DNA from: Epiperipatus broadwayi
Lineage: Eukaryota; Onychophora; Udeonychophora; Euonychophora; Peripatidae
Direction of reading: 5' to 3'
Assembly: GCA_028023455.1 (NCBI GenBank)
Contig: JAQFVV010000144.1
Span: 1,056,001 to 1,120,000, forward strand
DNA length: 64,000 nucleotides
How positions within the stretch are numbered: the first letter of the stretch is position 1; the number at the start of each line of letters is the position of its first letter. Under the pieces are notes generated by a model. That model saw only the letters and a list, made by a program, of their open reading frames with translations. It was not told the DNA's origin and did not search any database. The translations under genes were made by a program, and so were the position numbers. Positions 12,185 through 22,858 of the stretch are shown here, in pieces.

Positions 12185-12510
12185 CTAAGGCAAAAATAAA
12201 ACCCCAGGAAAATGAAACCAAGATTCATAGTAGTGTGTTTATGAATATTATTATAAACATGTTCACAGAATTGAAAAATAAAGTTGAAAAGCAAAGAGGA
12301 AATTGTAAAACTCATAATGGACTTAAAAATCAAAGTGAAAATCAGACAAGAGAGAATAAAAACAATTAAAACAATTAAGTGAAGAAATAGTAAGTAGGTT
12401 AGAAAGTCACTTTGTTGAGTTAGAAGGTAAGGTTAGTAAATAAGTTTTGAAGTTCAGTAGGATGAAGATGAGAATGATAAAGAAATTTGAGCAAAGCAAG
12501 AAATTAACAA
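12185..12510 (+). pseudogene. Decayed coiled-coil (gag-like) coding remnant
   Basis: The plus strand reads as a Lys/Glu/Asn-rich stretch broken by stops. Pieces such as MFTELKNKVEKQ and, further on, VELEGKV and KKFEQSKK resemble the coiled-coil segment of the intact minus-strand frame at 2933-3616 in style. It is immediately followed by the first hammerhead-like repeat. A retroelement gag/ORF1 relic is the best guess, based on composition only. Confidence 0.3.
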
Positions 12511-12511
12511 A

Positions 12512-12552
12512 CTCTCATTGATGAGAGTCATAATCTAGAAACTAGTCTGGGG
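12512..12552 (+). pseudogene. Decayed hammerhead motif, first unit
   Basis: Core TTGATGA (the first C is mutated), a poorly paired stem II region, then GAAAC-TA-GTC and TGGGG. Stem I can pair with CTCTCA through several G-U pairs. Loss of the core C and the weak stem II make activity unlikely. Confidence 0.5.
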
Positions 12553-12964
12553 ATGTTGGATGAGTATGCACTAGATAGGGATTTTATGCACAGACCTCCC
12601 TCATTCATTGATTATGAAAGCTTGCACTTGGTGGCACTACTATAAAGAGATTGGTACTCTTATTAACAGCATGTGTAAGCATATGAAATGGTAATTATGT
12701 GATGTTTTGATGGTTTTAAACCTATCATGCACATAAGAAAATGATGACTATGGTTTTTGAAAGACCAAAGACACCAAAATGTATTGATGCTGAACTGAAC
12801 TCAGATCAGATATATATGACTATACAAGCAACTGAGCTTGAGTTTGAAACATTATGGTGTTTTAATCTTGGGCTCCTAACTTTATAGTTAATTAGGTAAA
12901 AGGTGGCTGCTGGAGGGTTACCTTGGATCCTAAGATCTAGATGCAGTACTCCCAAATTCAAGGC

Positions 12965-13004
12965 TCCCACTGATGAAAGCCACAAGCTAGAAACTAGTCT
13001 GGGG
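12965..13004 (+). ncRNA. Hammerhead ribozyme-like motif, second unit
   Basis: In order: stem I strand TCCCA (12965-12969); core CTGATGA (12970-12976); a stem II with AGC/GCT pairing around CACAA but an A-A mismatch at its base; GAA (12990-12992); a two-base-pair stem III (AC-TA-GT); the cleavage base C at 12999; and the stem I partner TGGGG. The catalytic core is complete. The stem II base mismatch departs from the usual G-C and may weaken activity. The palindromic ACTAGT stem III suggests dimeric action, as in minimal animal hammerheads. Confidence 0.6.
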
Positions 13005-13539
13005 ATGTTGATGTGTAGACACTAGATAGGGATTTTATGCAAAAAATTTCCTGCATCCATTGATTATGTAGGTTTGCACTTGATGGCACTACTGAATGGA
13101 AAGTTTGGCACTCTTATTAAATAATAGATAAAAAGGAGTAGTTTAATCTCCATGTAATTTTTCCATTAATTACTGAATACAAAATTTAATTTATATATAA
13201 CTCAGGCATCTATTGTACAGAAGGATTTCCTCAAATTACTGTTACTGTTTAATGTAATATAATACATCATTCAAATTTAGACAGATTTATTATGATTCTG
13301 AAAGGATTTGTTTTGAAATATATAATTGGCCAAATGAATTAAGCATTCTAAAGTTTTTTTCAAACATCAAGTAAACAGAAAAAAAATCATAAGTACATAT
13401 GTCTAGTTTAAAAATCCAATTACTTAACAACAGGTAATTTATTTCTATATATAAAGTGAATTTTTAGGTTGGTATATATCAACTTCCAATTTAACAATGA
13501 CAATTGTGAGCATTACCTAACTGGAAACAATATATATAT

Positions 13540-13860
13540 ATTGTAAGCGGATGGACACCCAACACCATTCTTAGTTGGTTTTATTTCCTGATGAGCATAT
13601 TGCAGGAAGGAACCATCAATTGGTTTTCTTCAATGCAGATGTCTTCCCACCTACAACAATATTTTCTGCTCATCAGAGGATGTAGCACCATAGAGACTGG
13701 AAGCATCTAGATATTTATGTGTTTGGTTTCCCAAATGGGGTCACTACAGTTCCATATCAATACAACCTTACTTACCCTTGTCTGGTTATGCCAAACATAA
13801 CTCGGGAGGCATGAGATTCTTGTGAGCAAGAATCCACTAGTGATGCAAAAATGGAACTAA
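13540..13860. repeat. Unclassified repeat fragment with inverted CTGATGAGCA motifs
   Basis: This patch has higher complexity and G+C than its flanks. CCTGATGAGCA at about 13589-13599 and its inverse TGCTCATCAGAGG at about 13667-13679 make an imperfect foldback. It lacks the GAAA element needed for a hammerhead. Family unknown. Confidence 0.35.
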
Positions 13861-13890
13861 ACAACTAAAAATTAATTTTTAATAACAACA

Positions 13891-14212
13891 ATTTTATTTA
13901 ACAACAATTCATTTGCAAGTCCTTCCAATAAAGTTCATTCGTATCCATGTGAAGATTCGTTTTCAGTTCAGTTATGAGAAGAAGTTTAGAAGCACTTTAT
14001 TTAACGATAATTCATTTGCAAGTCCTTCTAACAGAGTTCATGTGTATCCATGTGAAGATTCATTTTTAGTTTAATTATGAGAAGTCTAGGAGCACTTTAT
14101 TTAACAATAATTTATTAAGTCCTTCCAATAAAGTTTATTTGTATCCATGAGAAGATTCATTTTCAGTTCAATTATGAGAAGAAGTTTAGAAACACTTTAG
14201 TTAACAATCTGT
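13891..14212 (+). repeat. Tandem repeat, about 104-bp unit, three copies
   Basis: Three diverged units each contain CACTTTATTTAAC-like, AAGTCCTTC and GTATCCATG words followed by AAGATTC and TTATGAGAAG. The units start near 13890, 13996 and 14093, and the last runs to about 14210. No coding potential. Confidence 0.75.
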
Positions 14213-14244
14213 ATAACATTAATGCATGAATGTTTTTAATTATT

Positions 14245-14945
14245 TCTTCCAGGTCTGTATATCCCTTTTAGATAGATAAACAGGTAATATCAGCAGTTCC
14301 AGGTTTGTGGAGCATTTATAATCCAGTCAAGTATAGATGTATATTTATACACATAAGTTTTATTTTATTTAGATATAAATAATATTCATGTAAGCATTTA
14401 TGATTCATATAACATTTTATTATTTCCAGAATTATTACAAGTAGGTAAACAGGTAGTATCAGCAATTCTAGGTTTGTGGAGCATTTATAATCCAATCAAG
14501 TATAGATGTATATTCATACACATAAGTTTTATTGTTTTATTCAGATATAAATAATATGCATGTAAGCATTTATGATTCATATAGCATTTTATTATTTTCA
14601 GAATTATTACAGGTAGATAAACAGATAATATCAGAAATTCTAGGTTTGTGGAGCATTTATAATTCCATCAAGTATAGATGTATATTTATACACATAAGTT
14701 TTATTATTTTATTCAGATATAAATAACATGCATGTAAGCATCTATAATCCATATAGCATTTTATGATTTTAAGAGTTATTACAGGTAGATAAACAGGTAA
14801 TACCAGCAATTCTAGGTTTGTGGGGCATTTATAATTTAATCAAATATAGATGTATATTCATACACACACATTTTATTATTTTATTCAGATATAAGTAATG
14901 TGCAAGTAAGCATTATGATTTGTATAGCATTTTATTATTTTAACC
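14245..14945 (+). repeat. Tandem repeat, about 170-bp unit, four copies
   Basis: The landmark AGGTTTGTGG recurs at 14301, 14470, 14642 and 14814, giving periods of 169, 172 and 172 bp. Each unit continues with GAGCATTTATAAT, TATAGATGTATATT and a CATAAGTTTTATT word. Units differ by scattered substitutions, so the array is not recent. It directly follows the 104-bp tandem array. Confidence 0.85.
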
Positions 14946-16125
14946 ATATCTTTGATTGCCATTTAGCTAGTTCATTTGAAATAATTATTACAATTAATAT
15001 TTCTATTATTTGGACACATCTTAAATTTTATGAAATAATTGGCATTTAACTAATGAAATATGTAACACATAGATATGTGTGTGAGTGTTTGTAATGAAGT
15101 AATAGTTTTCATTTCTTGTTTCGTTTTACATAAAGATAGAAAAAAATACCATCAACTTTTGGCTGAAGTTAATGATTGATTGTGAAAAATTTTCTTAAGA
15201 TTAATAATATACAATATTTTCTCTTTTGTTTTATAAAAAAATTAAGTTACAATTTTAATTTATATCTTATTGTAATTGAATCATTTTTAATAGCTTACCT
15301 CTAAATTTCATGTCTGCGTTACTGAATAACTGGGGGTGTCTTGAAGATGAATGGTTAAACTTCTAGGCAATGCTTCGAGTTCACATAGTGGGTCAATGGA
15401 GAGAGGACACATGGTCTCTAGCCGATGATGGTCATATTGGAGGTTTTCATTAGGCTGCTTGATGGTCTCATTTGGTCACTTTTTTAGTACTCTTGTAGTT
15501 AAATCTTGTGTCTCTAAACTGATCTACTATAATAATAATAATCTTCTACTGATTTTCCAGTCTATTTATATTTTTTTCTTTCTGACAAACAGATTCAGCT
15601 TACATGGTCTTTTTCTTTCATTGGTAGCAGCTTTTTCATCCTTGTCCACATTGTTTAATCTCCCAGATCATTGGATAGTTTCTCTTTGGTGGGAAAAGCT
15701 TTTTAATTAGTGACTCTGTGTTTTTGAATCTCAATTTTTTTATTGCCTGCAGCAGTGGCTTGACACCTACAGTTATTCTGCCCTACATGTGTTTTTGAAT
15801 CTGATTTTATTTAAGTAGTTTTAATAAAAAAAATTATACATTTTTTTTCTTTTTAATTGCATTATAAATGGGTTTGATTTTTAACTTGATTTTATGAATT
15901 TTAATAATGAAAGATTGCAAATATAAATGTATTTGCTTTTTCTTCCATTTTAAAAAGTTTGAAACACTTAATTTGACCAAATTGTTATGAATTAAAAAAT
16001 TATATTTTAATTGCTGTCAAGTTTCATCACTTCTTTCTTTTTCTTTTTTTTTTTAAAAAAATATTGTTAGTCTTTTTAAAAATATTACTATTAGTTTGAT
16101 GGGAGGGGATCTAAATATATATATG
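14946..16125. other. AT-rich non-coding sequence with one more complex patch
   Basis: 15300-15480 has more G+C than its surroundings and may be an old repeat fragment. The 83-codon frame at 15459-15710 is low-complexity and hydrophobic, and I regard it as accidental. The rest is T-rich with poly-A/T runs. Confidence 0.35.
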
Positions 16126-16126
16126 T

Positions 16127-16398
16127 GAAACAGTGTATCTGTTTCAATATATTAATTTCCATGTATCCTTGGAATGAACAAATTTTATTCAGTTTTCTAA
16201 GCTTTTTATTTGAATATTGTTTTCCAATTAATAAGATTCCAGATTAATTCTTAAATAATGAGAAACAGTGTATCTGTTTCAATATATTAATTTCCATGTA
16301 TCCTTGGAATGAACAAATCTTATTCAGTTTTCTAGCTTTTTATTTGAATATTGTTTTCCAATTAATAAGATTCAAGATTAATTCTTAAATAATTATTA
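16127..16398 (+). repeat. Recent 136-bp tandem duplication
   Basis: GAAACAGTGTATCTG starts at 16127 and again at 16263. The two 136-bp units are almost identical, differing by only a handful of bases and an indel. The high identity implies a young duplication, polymerase slippage, or possibly an assembly artefact. Confidence 0.9.
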
Positions 16399-18980
16399 TT
16401 TGAAAATTTATTTTCAAAACAAAATAAATCAAATAGATTTACTTTCAATTAATTTTTTTATTTCATATCCAATTTTGAAATACATTATACATTATGACAT
16501 CAGTTTAAAACATTTATGCTCATTCAAAATTTAAAATTATAGAATGAAAAAACATTAGATTGTCTCTTTTTTTTCTCTAGAAAATTGCAAGGCAGTTCTA
16601 GAAAAATCTATTTCTAGAAATCTCAAGAGTGAGTTAGGCATAATTCTTACATCATATTATGTATCCAAGTCTCATAGTCATGCAAATCTTTAGTTAACAT
16701 TATTCATTTATTATTGGTTTGGTTGATATTATATTTATGCTTGAGATAGCTCTGTGGGTGTTCATATTATATGGTATACTCATTGTCAGTGGGAGATTTT
16801 TTCATTTGTTTCAGTATGGTGAGAGAACGATCAAATCCAATAGTTTTATTGGAATTATGAAAAAGTAATTAAATGCATACCAATGTAATAAATTAGTAAA
16901 TATTATATAGACCAAGAATGACATTGTTCTTTATGTTTGTATCAGCTTGTAAGTTCGTTTTTAAAGAAGTACGGTTAAGGGTGACATTTTAAATTTAAAA
17001 AAAATTAGAATAGAAATAAAATCAAACGTTTATGCCAAATTGACTATTTTATTTCTAAATGAAGGAGGGGCAAGTGTAACCTTCATGACTGAGTTTAAAT
17101 ACATGGATTTTATATGCATCATTTTTTATTATATTGTCTAAAATGTAAATAAATTATAAAGTATTGTATTTAATAATAATAGCTATAAAAATTAAAATTT
17201 TATTACGATTCTTTATTTTAAAATAAAATTAAGTTTATTAAAATAACATTGCTATGGGAACCAAGCTGAAACTCTTGGATCATCTGCTTTATACAAAAGG
17301 AGAGAATTGTTATTTTTTTGTCATGTTACTTATAAGGTGGAAGGCAATAAAAGTTATAATGATTATTTAAGTTGATAATGCAATTTTTAGGATAAAAACT
17401 ACAGAATGCCATACCTTGATCTTTCTAGTGGTATAGCTGACTTTGGAACTGTAAAGAATAGAATGTCTTAGAAATTAACTTTAATTCTACCAGTCTATTA
17501 AGTACTATCTGAAGCTGAAAAAAATGTGATTCTTGTTATAAGAAAATTACCCTCTAAATAATTATCACATGGAAATATTTTTCTATGAATTGATTTTTAA
17601 AATCTACATAATTTTTAAGCTCTTAATAATAGTAAAAATTATATGGGAATGAATTACTATTGAAACAAACCAATAGAAGTTAAGATATTAGAAAATTGTT
17701 TGCAGATGTATAAAATAATGACTTTGATGAAACATGAGATCATGGAGCTATCAATAATTAATTAGATGTGAATCAGCAAAGATTGTTTTTATTATCTGAG
17801 CTCTTCATACAATCTTAGATCTAAATATGTAAATACAATTTGTTGCTTGTTTATCTCTCATCTGAATTCCAAGCAGATCATTTTATTTTGTCATTTAATT
17901 ATATTATCAATGTTGAGGGGTAATGATCAGGAAACATGGCCGAATCTGCATTAAGATTTGTTTTTTTTTTTATGTGTGTTCAGTCTGACTGTTATCCATG
18001 ACTATTATAAAATAGTCACTTAAATAAAATTTATATAGTCACTTCATTATATATGCAGTCATCCATTAGATGTCTATAATTTCTGTAAACTAAAAATAAT
18101 TTGCAAATATTGTTTTTTTTTTTTTCATTTTGTTGTTAGTTTGATCAATTAACATTATTTTAAAAGTGCAATTAGTATTACTATATATATGTTTTCGCCT
18201 TTTTTACCCTCTTAAATAATAATTGAAAATTATTAAAAAAAGCCATGAAACAAAAATTGAAAAAGTATATGCCTTTAATGTTTTTTATACATATATATTA
18301 AACTGTATTAAAATACATATGGTTCGTGAGTGTTTTGGGATTTGATAATATTTAAAAGCTAAAAGAGGTAAAATGTAAAGATCTTTTAAAAGATGCAATT
18401 TAATTTTCTTTTTTAATTAATATAATTTATATTTTAGAGAATGTACAGTGAAAGTTGTTTTGTTTTGTATTTATCTATTTAATTTAATTAAAGTTTAAAT
18501 TGGAGGGAATAAAAAGGACATGCAGATTACTAATCCGGATGAACAAAAAGAAAGTCCAAATGTAAAAGAAAGACTACACTAATTAAAGATGGATAAAGTA
18601 ATTCATAAAAAAACAAGACTTTGGAACTAAAAAGAAAAATAAATGTAGAAGATTATCAACTTACACATTCTGATAACAATAATATGCACAGAAGCTTTAA
18701 AACTGGATCTAGAGTAAAAAAAGAATACAATTTTGATCTGGGTGTTGTTCTTCTTTCAGTTAGAGGTTCCCATGAGAGCCTTGGGTAGTGAAATGCATCT
18801 GCCCAGGAATACTACTCACCTGCTGAATGAAGTCTTCATGTGGGAATGGGAATGAAGGATTGCAGACACCATCTTTCATAATGAAGAGGTCATCCCCAAA
18901 GAGCTTTTGAGTACAACCTTAAAACCGGGAATGTGAAAATGTTGACAAGAGCCTGGTATCCCAAGAAATACATGTATAAT
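16399..18980. other. AT-rich non-coding sequence
   Basis: No gene is supported. The last 250 bases before the Ty3 LTR (18730-18980) have more G+C and may be another repeat fragment. The stretch around 18221-18330 is a short dispersed repeat described separately. Confidence 0.4.
18228..18312 (+). repeat. Dispersed repeat: empty-site homologue of transposon copy B
   Basis: The sequence around the TA at 18266-18267 matches the two flanks of the transposon at 24941-26059 joined together (AAAAATTGAAAAAG-TA-TATGC, then TTTAATG and TTTTTTATACATATA). The locus therefore represents the uninterrupted version of the target repeat. Confidence 0.75.
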
Positions 18981-18981
18981 A

Positions 18982-19576
18982 TGCTGTGTCCTGGCTTTCG
19001 CCTAGTAATCAGCAATGCTAGTAAACAGAGACTAGGTGTGGAATATAATAGTTTAATATACATAAAATAGCTAATATACAACATCATATGGAGAACTAAT
19101 TACAGTATTTTTGGGGGTCTTAATATCCGATAACTCCCCAAGTACCAAAATGATATAAAGTTATAAGTAAAGTTTACACTACCTGTGACAGGCATCTATT
19201 TATTATCCGTGAAGAACTCAGTTGGGCATTGTAAAATAATAAAAGATCAGTACGATCTGTTTAAGATTTTAGTTGGCTGGATTACCTATAGGTGCCGATA
19301 ACTTGGGTTATTCTGCCCTCCTGAACACACACCTGCCAGCCACTGTAGCAGGCAAAAGACTGTGAGAGTCTTTTTGTCTTTTGTTTTTATACCTGTCATG
19401 TCTCGGTCTCGTTTTCTTTCTATTTCTGGAGTAGTTTGTAACCTGCATCTGTCAGATATTAGATCTGGGTTCCACTGACTTGTTTTGTTCTATATACACT
19501 AGTTGTTTTGTTAAGAAATCAGCTTAACAATCTATAACCATTAACAATTGTTATTACTCTATATACGTATATAACA
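18982..19576 (-). repeat. 3' long terminal repeat (595 bp)
   Basis: Matches 23636-24212 over its length in the same orientation. On the minus strand it starts TGTTATATA and ends ACACAGCA, giving the usual TG...CA. It has about 40 bp near 19315-19350 that the other LTR lacks, and lacks a 9-bp piece found in the other copy near 23676. Coordinates follow from aligning the two copies. Confidence 0.9.
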
Positions 19577-19592
19577 CTTCTCCCCTTACTTC
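19577..19592 (-). other. Polypurine tract of the Ty3-like element
   Basis: On the minus strand GAAGTAAGGGGAGAAG sits directly against the 3' LTR. This is the expected site of plus-strand priming in LTR retrotransposons, and it confirms the element's orientation. Confidence 0.8.
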
Positions 19593-19739
19593 AGAAATGG
19601 CTTCTCTTTTTTTCTTTTTTCTCTATTTTAGACATAGTCTCTCAATTTGTATGGCTTTTGTATTTTCCTCTTTGGTCAGCATATATCCATTGTTCCTTGA
19701 TCTGGCTTTGGCATAGGAATTGGGTCTACTTCGTTATTG

Positions 19740-21000
19740 TCAGGTGTTGTCTTTTCTTCTGTTTCTGCTTGGTGCTTTATATCCAATTTCTCTTAGTCCT
19801 GCAATCCTACTTCCCTTGGAATATGTGTCAACATTTGCACTTTCTACCATGCAATGTCTGAGGTGGTTTATGTGTCTTCTATATGTTGTGCCATCTAGTA
19901 AATGGATGATTATTATGTGCTGGGATAACAGTCTTGCAATTGTCTTTTCTACCCATTTTTTCCATAGCATATCCCAGATCCAACTTCTATCTCGCTTTGC
20001 GAAAATGTTTATATAATTTTTGCTATCCATTTTTTCAGTGGGATTTGGAAGCAGTAGTGATAATTTAATGCACAATTTCTTGCTCATTAGTAATTCTGTT
20101 GGTGACTTTCCCATAGCAGTCGATGACATTGAGTGTTGGTGTAGCATTGTGTCATTGATAGCACTCTGAAGATCCTGGTTATCTAGTTTTTTTAAAACTT
20201 TCTTTATATTCTGTACCACCTTTTCAGCCAATCCATTCGACTCCAGGTGGTAAGCTGGTACCTGTATGTGTTTGATACCATTCTTCTGGAAATATCCTTT
20301 GGTTTCTTTAGCCATAAATGCTGTTTCATTGTCAGACACAATTGTTTCTGGCAGTCCATAGCAGGCAAATACTGAACTTAGTATCTTAATGGTTTTATTG
20401 GCACTAACGTCTTTCACTATTCTACACTGTCCACTTTGAATATGCATCAATAATCACTAATAGTATCTTCCCATTTATTGGGCCAGCATGGTCTATGTGG
20501 AATCTTTGCCAAGCTGTTGTTGCCTTTGGCAACAAGTTGTAATTTTTCATTGGCATATTCATCTGTCTCTGACTTGGTGCACATTTTTTTAATATTTTGC
20601 TTGATGTCTCGACATTTTTGGCCACTATGTGTAGCTATGAGCCAGTGCTTTTGCCCATACCACCCCTGGATGCTTTTTATGCAGTAAACTTAAAACTTGT
20701 TGTCTGCCTTCCATAGGAATCACAACCTGATCACCCATTAACACATAGCCCTTCATGCAGTAAACTTAAAATTTGTTGTCTGCCCTCCATAGGAATCACA
20801 ATCTGATCACCCATTAACACACAGCCTTTACAATGGATAGTTTATTTCTATTTTGTCCAAAAACTTGGGTCATTGTATTTAGGCCTCAAATCTGGCCATC
20901 CATTTTTGATCCATTGCTTCAATCTCTGGTAGCCGTGATCAGCATTTGTCCAATTTGTTACCCATTTACTATTCAATATGTCTCAGTTTAAGACATCTAT
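19740..21000 (-). pseudogene. Ty3-like integrase remnant
   Basis: The zinc-binding N-terminal region is recognisable around 20630-20680 (HPGVVWAKAL). The catalytic DDE residues are visible as FHIDHAGP near 20490, VSDNETAF near 20330 and GLAEKV near 20225. The first aspartate is in a different reading frame from the other two, so a frameshift lies near 20425-20450. Near the C-terminus (about 19860-19900) RRHINHLR marks a GPY/F-type module. A 76-bp internal duplication (20679-20830) adds another frame disruption upstream. The longest open part is 236 codons (19740-20450). Not functional. Confidence 0.9.
20679..20830 (+). repeat. 76-bp tandem duplication inside the integrase region
   Basis: ATGCAGTAAACTTAAAA begins at 20679 and again at 20755, and both copies run through CACCCATTAACACA. 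The period of 76 is not a multiple of three, so it breaks the pol frame. A few differences between copies show it arose after insertion but not very recently. Confidence 0.9.
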
Positions 21001-21149
21001 GTAATTTATTTCAAACTCTGTACTAATTTTCTTTTGTTTATCTGGCATTCGTGACAGTGCATCTGCTTGTGCTATTTCTTTGCCTTTTTGATATTGGAGT
21101 ATATAGTCATATCCTGCCAAAATATTTCTCCAGCACATCATACATGGGC

Positions 21150-21440
21150 TTAAATGTTTGGGTACCAGTCTATTGTGGCCCAGAATTCCAAGTAGTGGTT
21201 TGTGATCCGTAATTATTATAAAATTTCTGCCAAACAGGAATCAATGAAATTTTTTTTAAGGTCAAAAATAATAGCCAATGCCTCTTTGTCTAATTGGCTG
21301 TAGTTCCTTTCTTCTTTTGAAAGGGTCCTTGATGCATATACAGTGGAACACTCTTCTTTGTTGCATACTGCTTTTACTCCTCATTCAGATGCATTGGTGT
21401 TTAAGCATACTTCTAGAGTGCTATTATAATGCACTAACAC
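21150..21440 (-). pseudogene. Ty3-like RNase H remnant
   Basis: In the minus-strand translation, fragments read YASRTLSKEERNYSQLDKEAL and then LRITNHYLEF, matching the conserved middle of LTR-retrotransposon RNase H (normally YASR.L...E.NYSQ.EKEALA and a TDH motif). The aspartate of the TDH motif has become asparagine. Stops interrupt the frame. Confidence 0.85.
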
Positions 21441-21442
21441 TT

Positions 21443-22181
21443 TCATTTTCTGGAAAGCCTCTTGATGGACCTTTTCCCATTTCCAATTTTGATCTTCTTT
21501 AACAAATCATATAAGCGTTTTGCAATCTGAGCCTTGTTTTTCAAGAAAGGCTCGAAAAAATTCATCAATCCCAAAAATCCCTGCAGCTGTTTGATGTTAT
21601 TTGGTGGCGAGGCGTTCATCACTGCCATTACTTTCTGTGGTGATGGTTTCTTTTCCCTGCCTGAAATCAAGTGATCTAAAAATGTTATTGTTTTTCCATC
21701 CATATGCTCTTTTGTGCATTCAGTTTTATACCTAATTTCTGTAATTTTTCGCACACAGTGAGGAGCCTTTCTCATAACTTGTCTTCCGAATTTGCCATGA
21801 TGAATATATCATTGAAGTATGGAATGACTTTCTCTAAATCTTGTAACAAGGCATTGATCTTTTCTTGAAAAATATTCAGCACTATAGAAATGCCAAACAG
21901 TAGTCTGTTGCATTTATATAAGCACACAACGTAAGCACTAATTTTTCTGCTGATTTATTCATTATGCGAATCTGATGGAATGCAGAGTTTAGATCTAACT
22001 GGACAAAATATGAAGTGTTTTGTAGACCTGCCAGTATTTCCCTAACATTTGGAACAGGATATGCTCCCCTGTTTAAATATTTATTTATTGTAACCCAGTA
22101 ATCCTCATACAACCTAACTTCCCCATTTGGTTTTGTTATTACCACTAATGGTGTAGCCCAGTCAGAGGTTTTGATGGGCAT
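21443..22181 (-). pseudogene. Ty3-like reverse transcriptase remnant
   Basis: 22181-21882 holds SDWATPLVVITKPNG, then PVPNVREILAGL and QLDLNSAFHQI, which are the fingers and palm motifs including the first catalytic aspartate. After a frameshift near 21905-21920, the catalytic YxDD box appears as YFND at 21808-21819, with the first aspartate lost. The thumb/connection segment (21775-21443) includes PSPQKVMAVMNASPP and LQGFLGLMNFF. The order and spacing are those of Ty3/gypsy RT. The frameshift and the D-to-N change in the active site show it is dead. Confidence 0.93.
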
Positions 22182-22538
22182 TAATACTTTTTTTTGACTA
22201 AGGATTTTACCTTATCCTCAACCTTCACTCTTTCTGCAAATGGCACTTTTCATGGTTTGCAAACTACTGGATTCGCATTTTCTAGTAATTCTTTTTGACT
22301 GGTTTTGTATCCATCAACCCTAATTCTTCGTTAAAAAGCTCTGGGTATTTTTTAGTTATTTCCTGTTCTACAGAAATCCCTTTTATAATATTAATTTGTA
22401 TTCCTAATTCACGGAACCAATCTCTCCCTATAATGGGGTTAATTTTTGCCTTTATGATATATAACCGTAGATTTCATTTTTCACCATTATACTTGATTGG
22501 TGCTGTAACCTGGCTGCAAATTTTAAGCATGTGGCCAT

Positions 22539-22814
22539 TTAGTCTTTCGCTGTAATACTTGTTTTCTCTAGCGAACTCTTGAAATTAGTTGCTGACAAAC
22601 ATTCCCAATCTGTAAGAGACATTATACAAATTGCTGCTCCATTGTCTATTTTCATTTCTAGTTCCTTTTCCTGAATTTTAACTTTAATCATGAACTGACA
22701 TATCTCTCGCATGTGTAGATTTTTAATCATGGGTTTTTTTTTTATCAATTTCCCTCCCCTACTTTCTGACATAGGGTTTTCCATTATACCCTTTTTTTTA
22801 CATACTAGTGCCAA
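22539..22814 (-). pseudogene. Retropepsin-like aspartic protease remnant
   Basis: A 91-codon open piece contains LEMKIDNGAAICIMS, the active-site loop of a retropepsin, with D-N-G in place of D-T/S-G (22638-22646). It lies between the zinc knuckle and the RT, as expected for Ty3/gypsy pol. The substitution at the second catalytic-loop position probably impairs activity. Confidence 0.8.
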
Positions 22815-22858
22815 ATGACTTTTTTTTATCGCATTTGAAACATGAGTTTTTGTTCTAT

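Larger units (their letters stand above)
12511..13128 (+). mobile_element. Retrozyme-like repeat, period about 452 bp
   Basis: Two homologous segments (about 12511-12680 and 12958-13128) each start with a hammerhead-like motif. They share words such as GAAACTAGTCTGGGGATGTT, CACTAGATAGGGATTTTATG and GGCACTACT in the same order. The distance between equivalent positions (12538 and 12990) is 452 bp. The layout is one full monomer bounded by two ribozyme motifs plus part of a second monomer, as expected for an insertion derived from a multimeric, self-cleaving transcript. There is no coding sequence. Confidence 0.65.

Noticed and set aside
12016-12369. Frames of 105 and 79 codons rich in Tyr-Ile
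   Set aside because: They translate the (TA)n microsatellite and palindrome and cannot be real proteins as given.
13589-13680. CTGATGAGCA motifs in inverted orientation, suspected hammerhead
   Set aside because: The GAAA element and a usable cleavage triplet are missing at the right spacing on either strand.
13891-14945. Regularly spaced repeats considered as a CRISPR array
   Set aside because: Units are 104-170 bp diverged tandem repeats without short identical repeats and unique spacers, and the DNA is eukaryotic.
19658-20016. Two plus-strand frames (67 and 98 codons) over the Ty3 element
   Set aside because: They are the antisense of the integrase remnant, which has clear DDE-type motifs on the minus strand.
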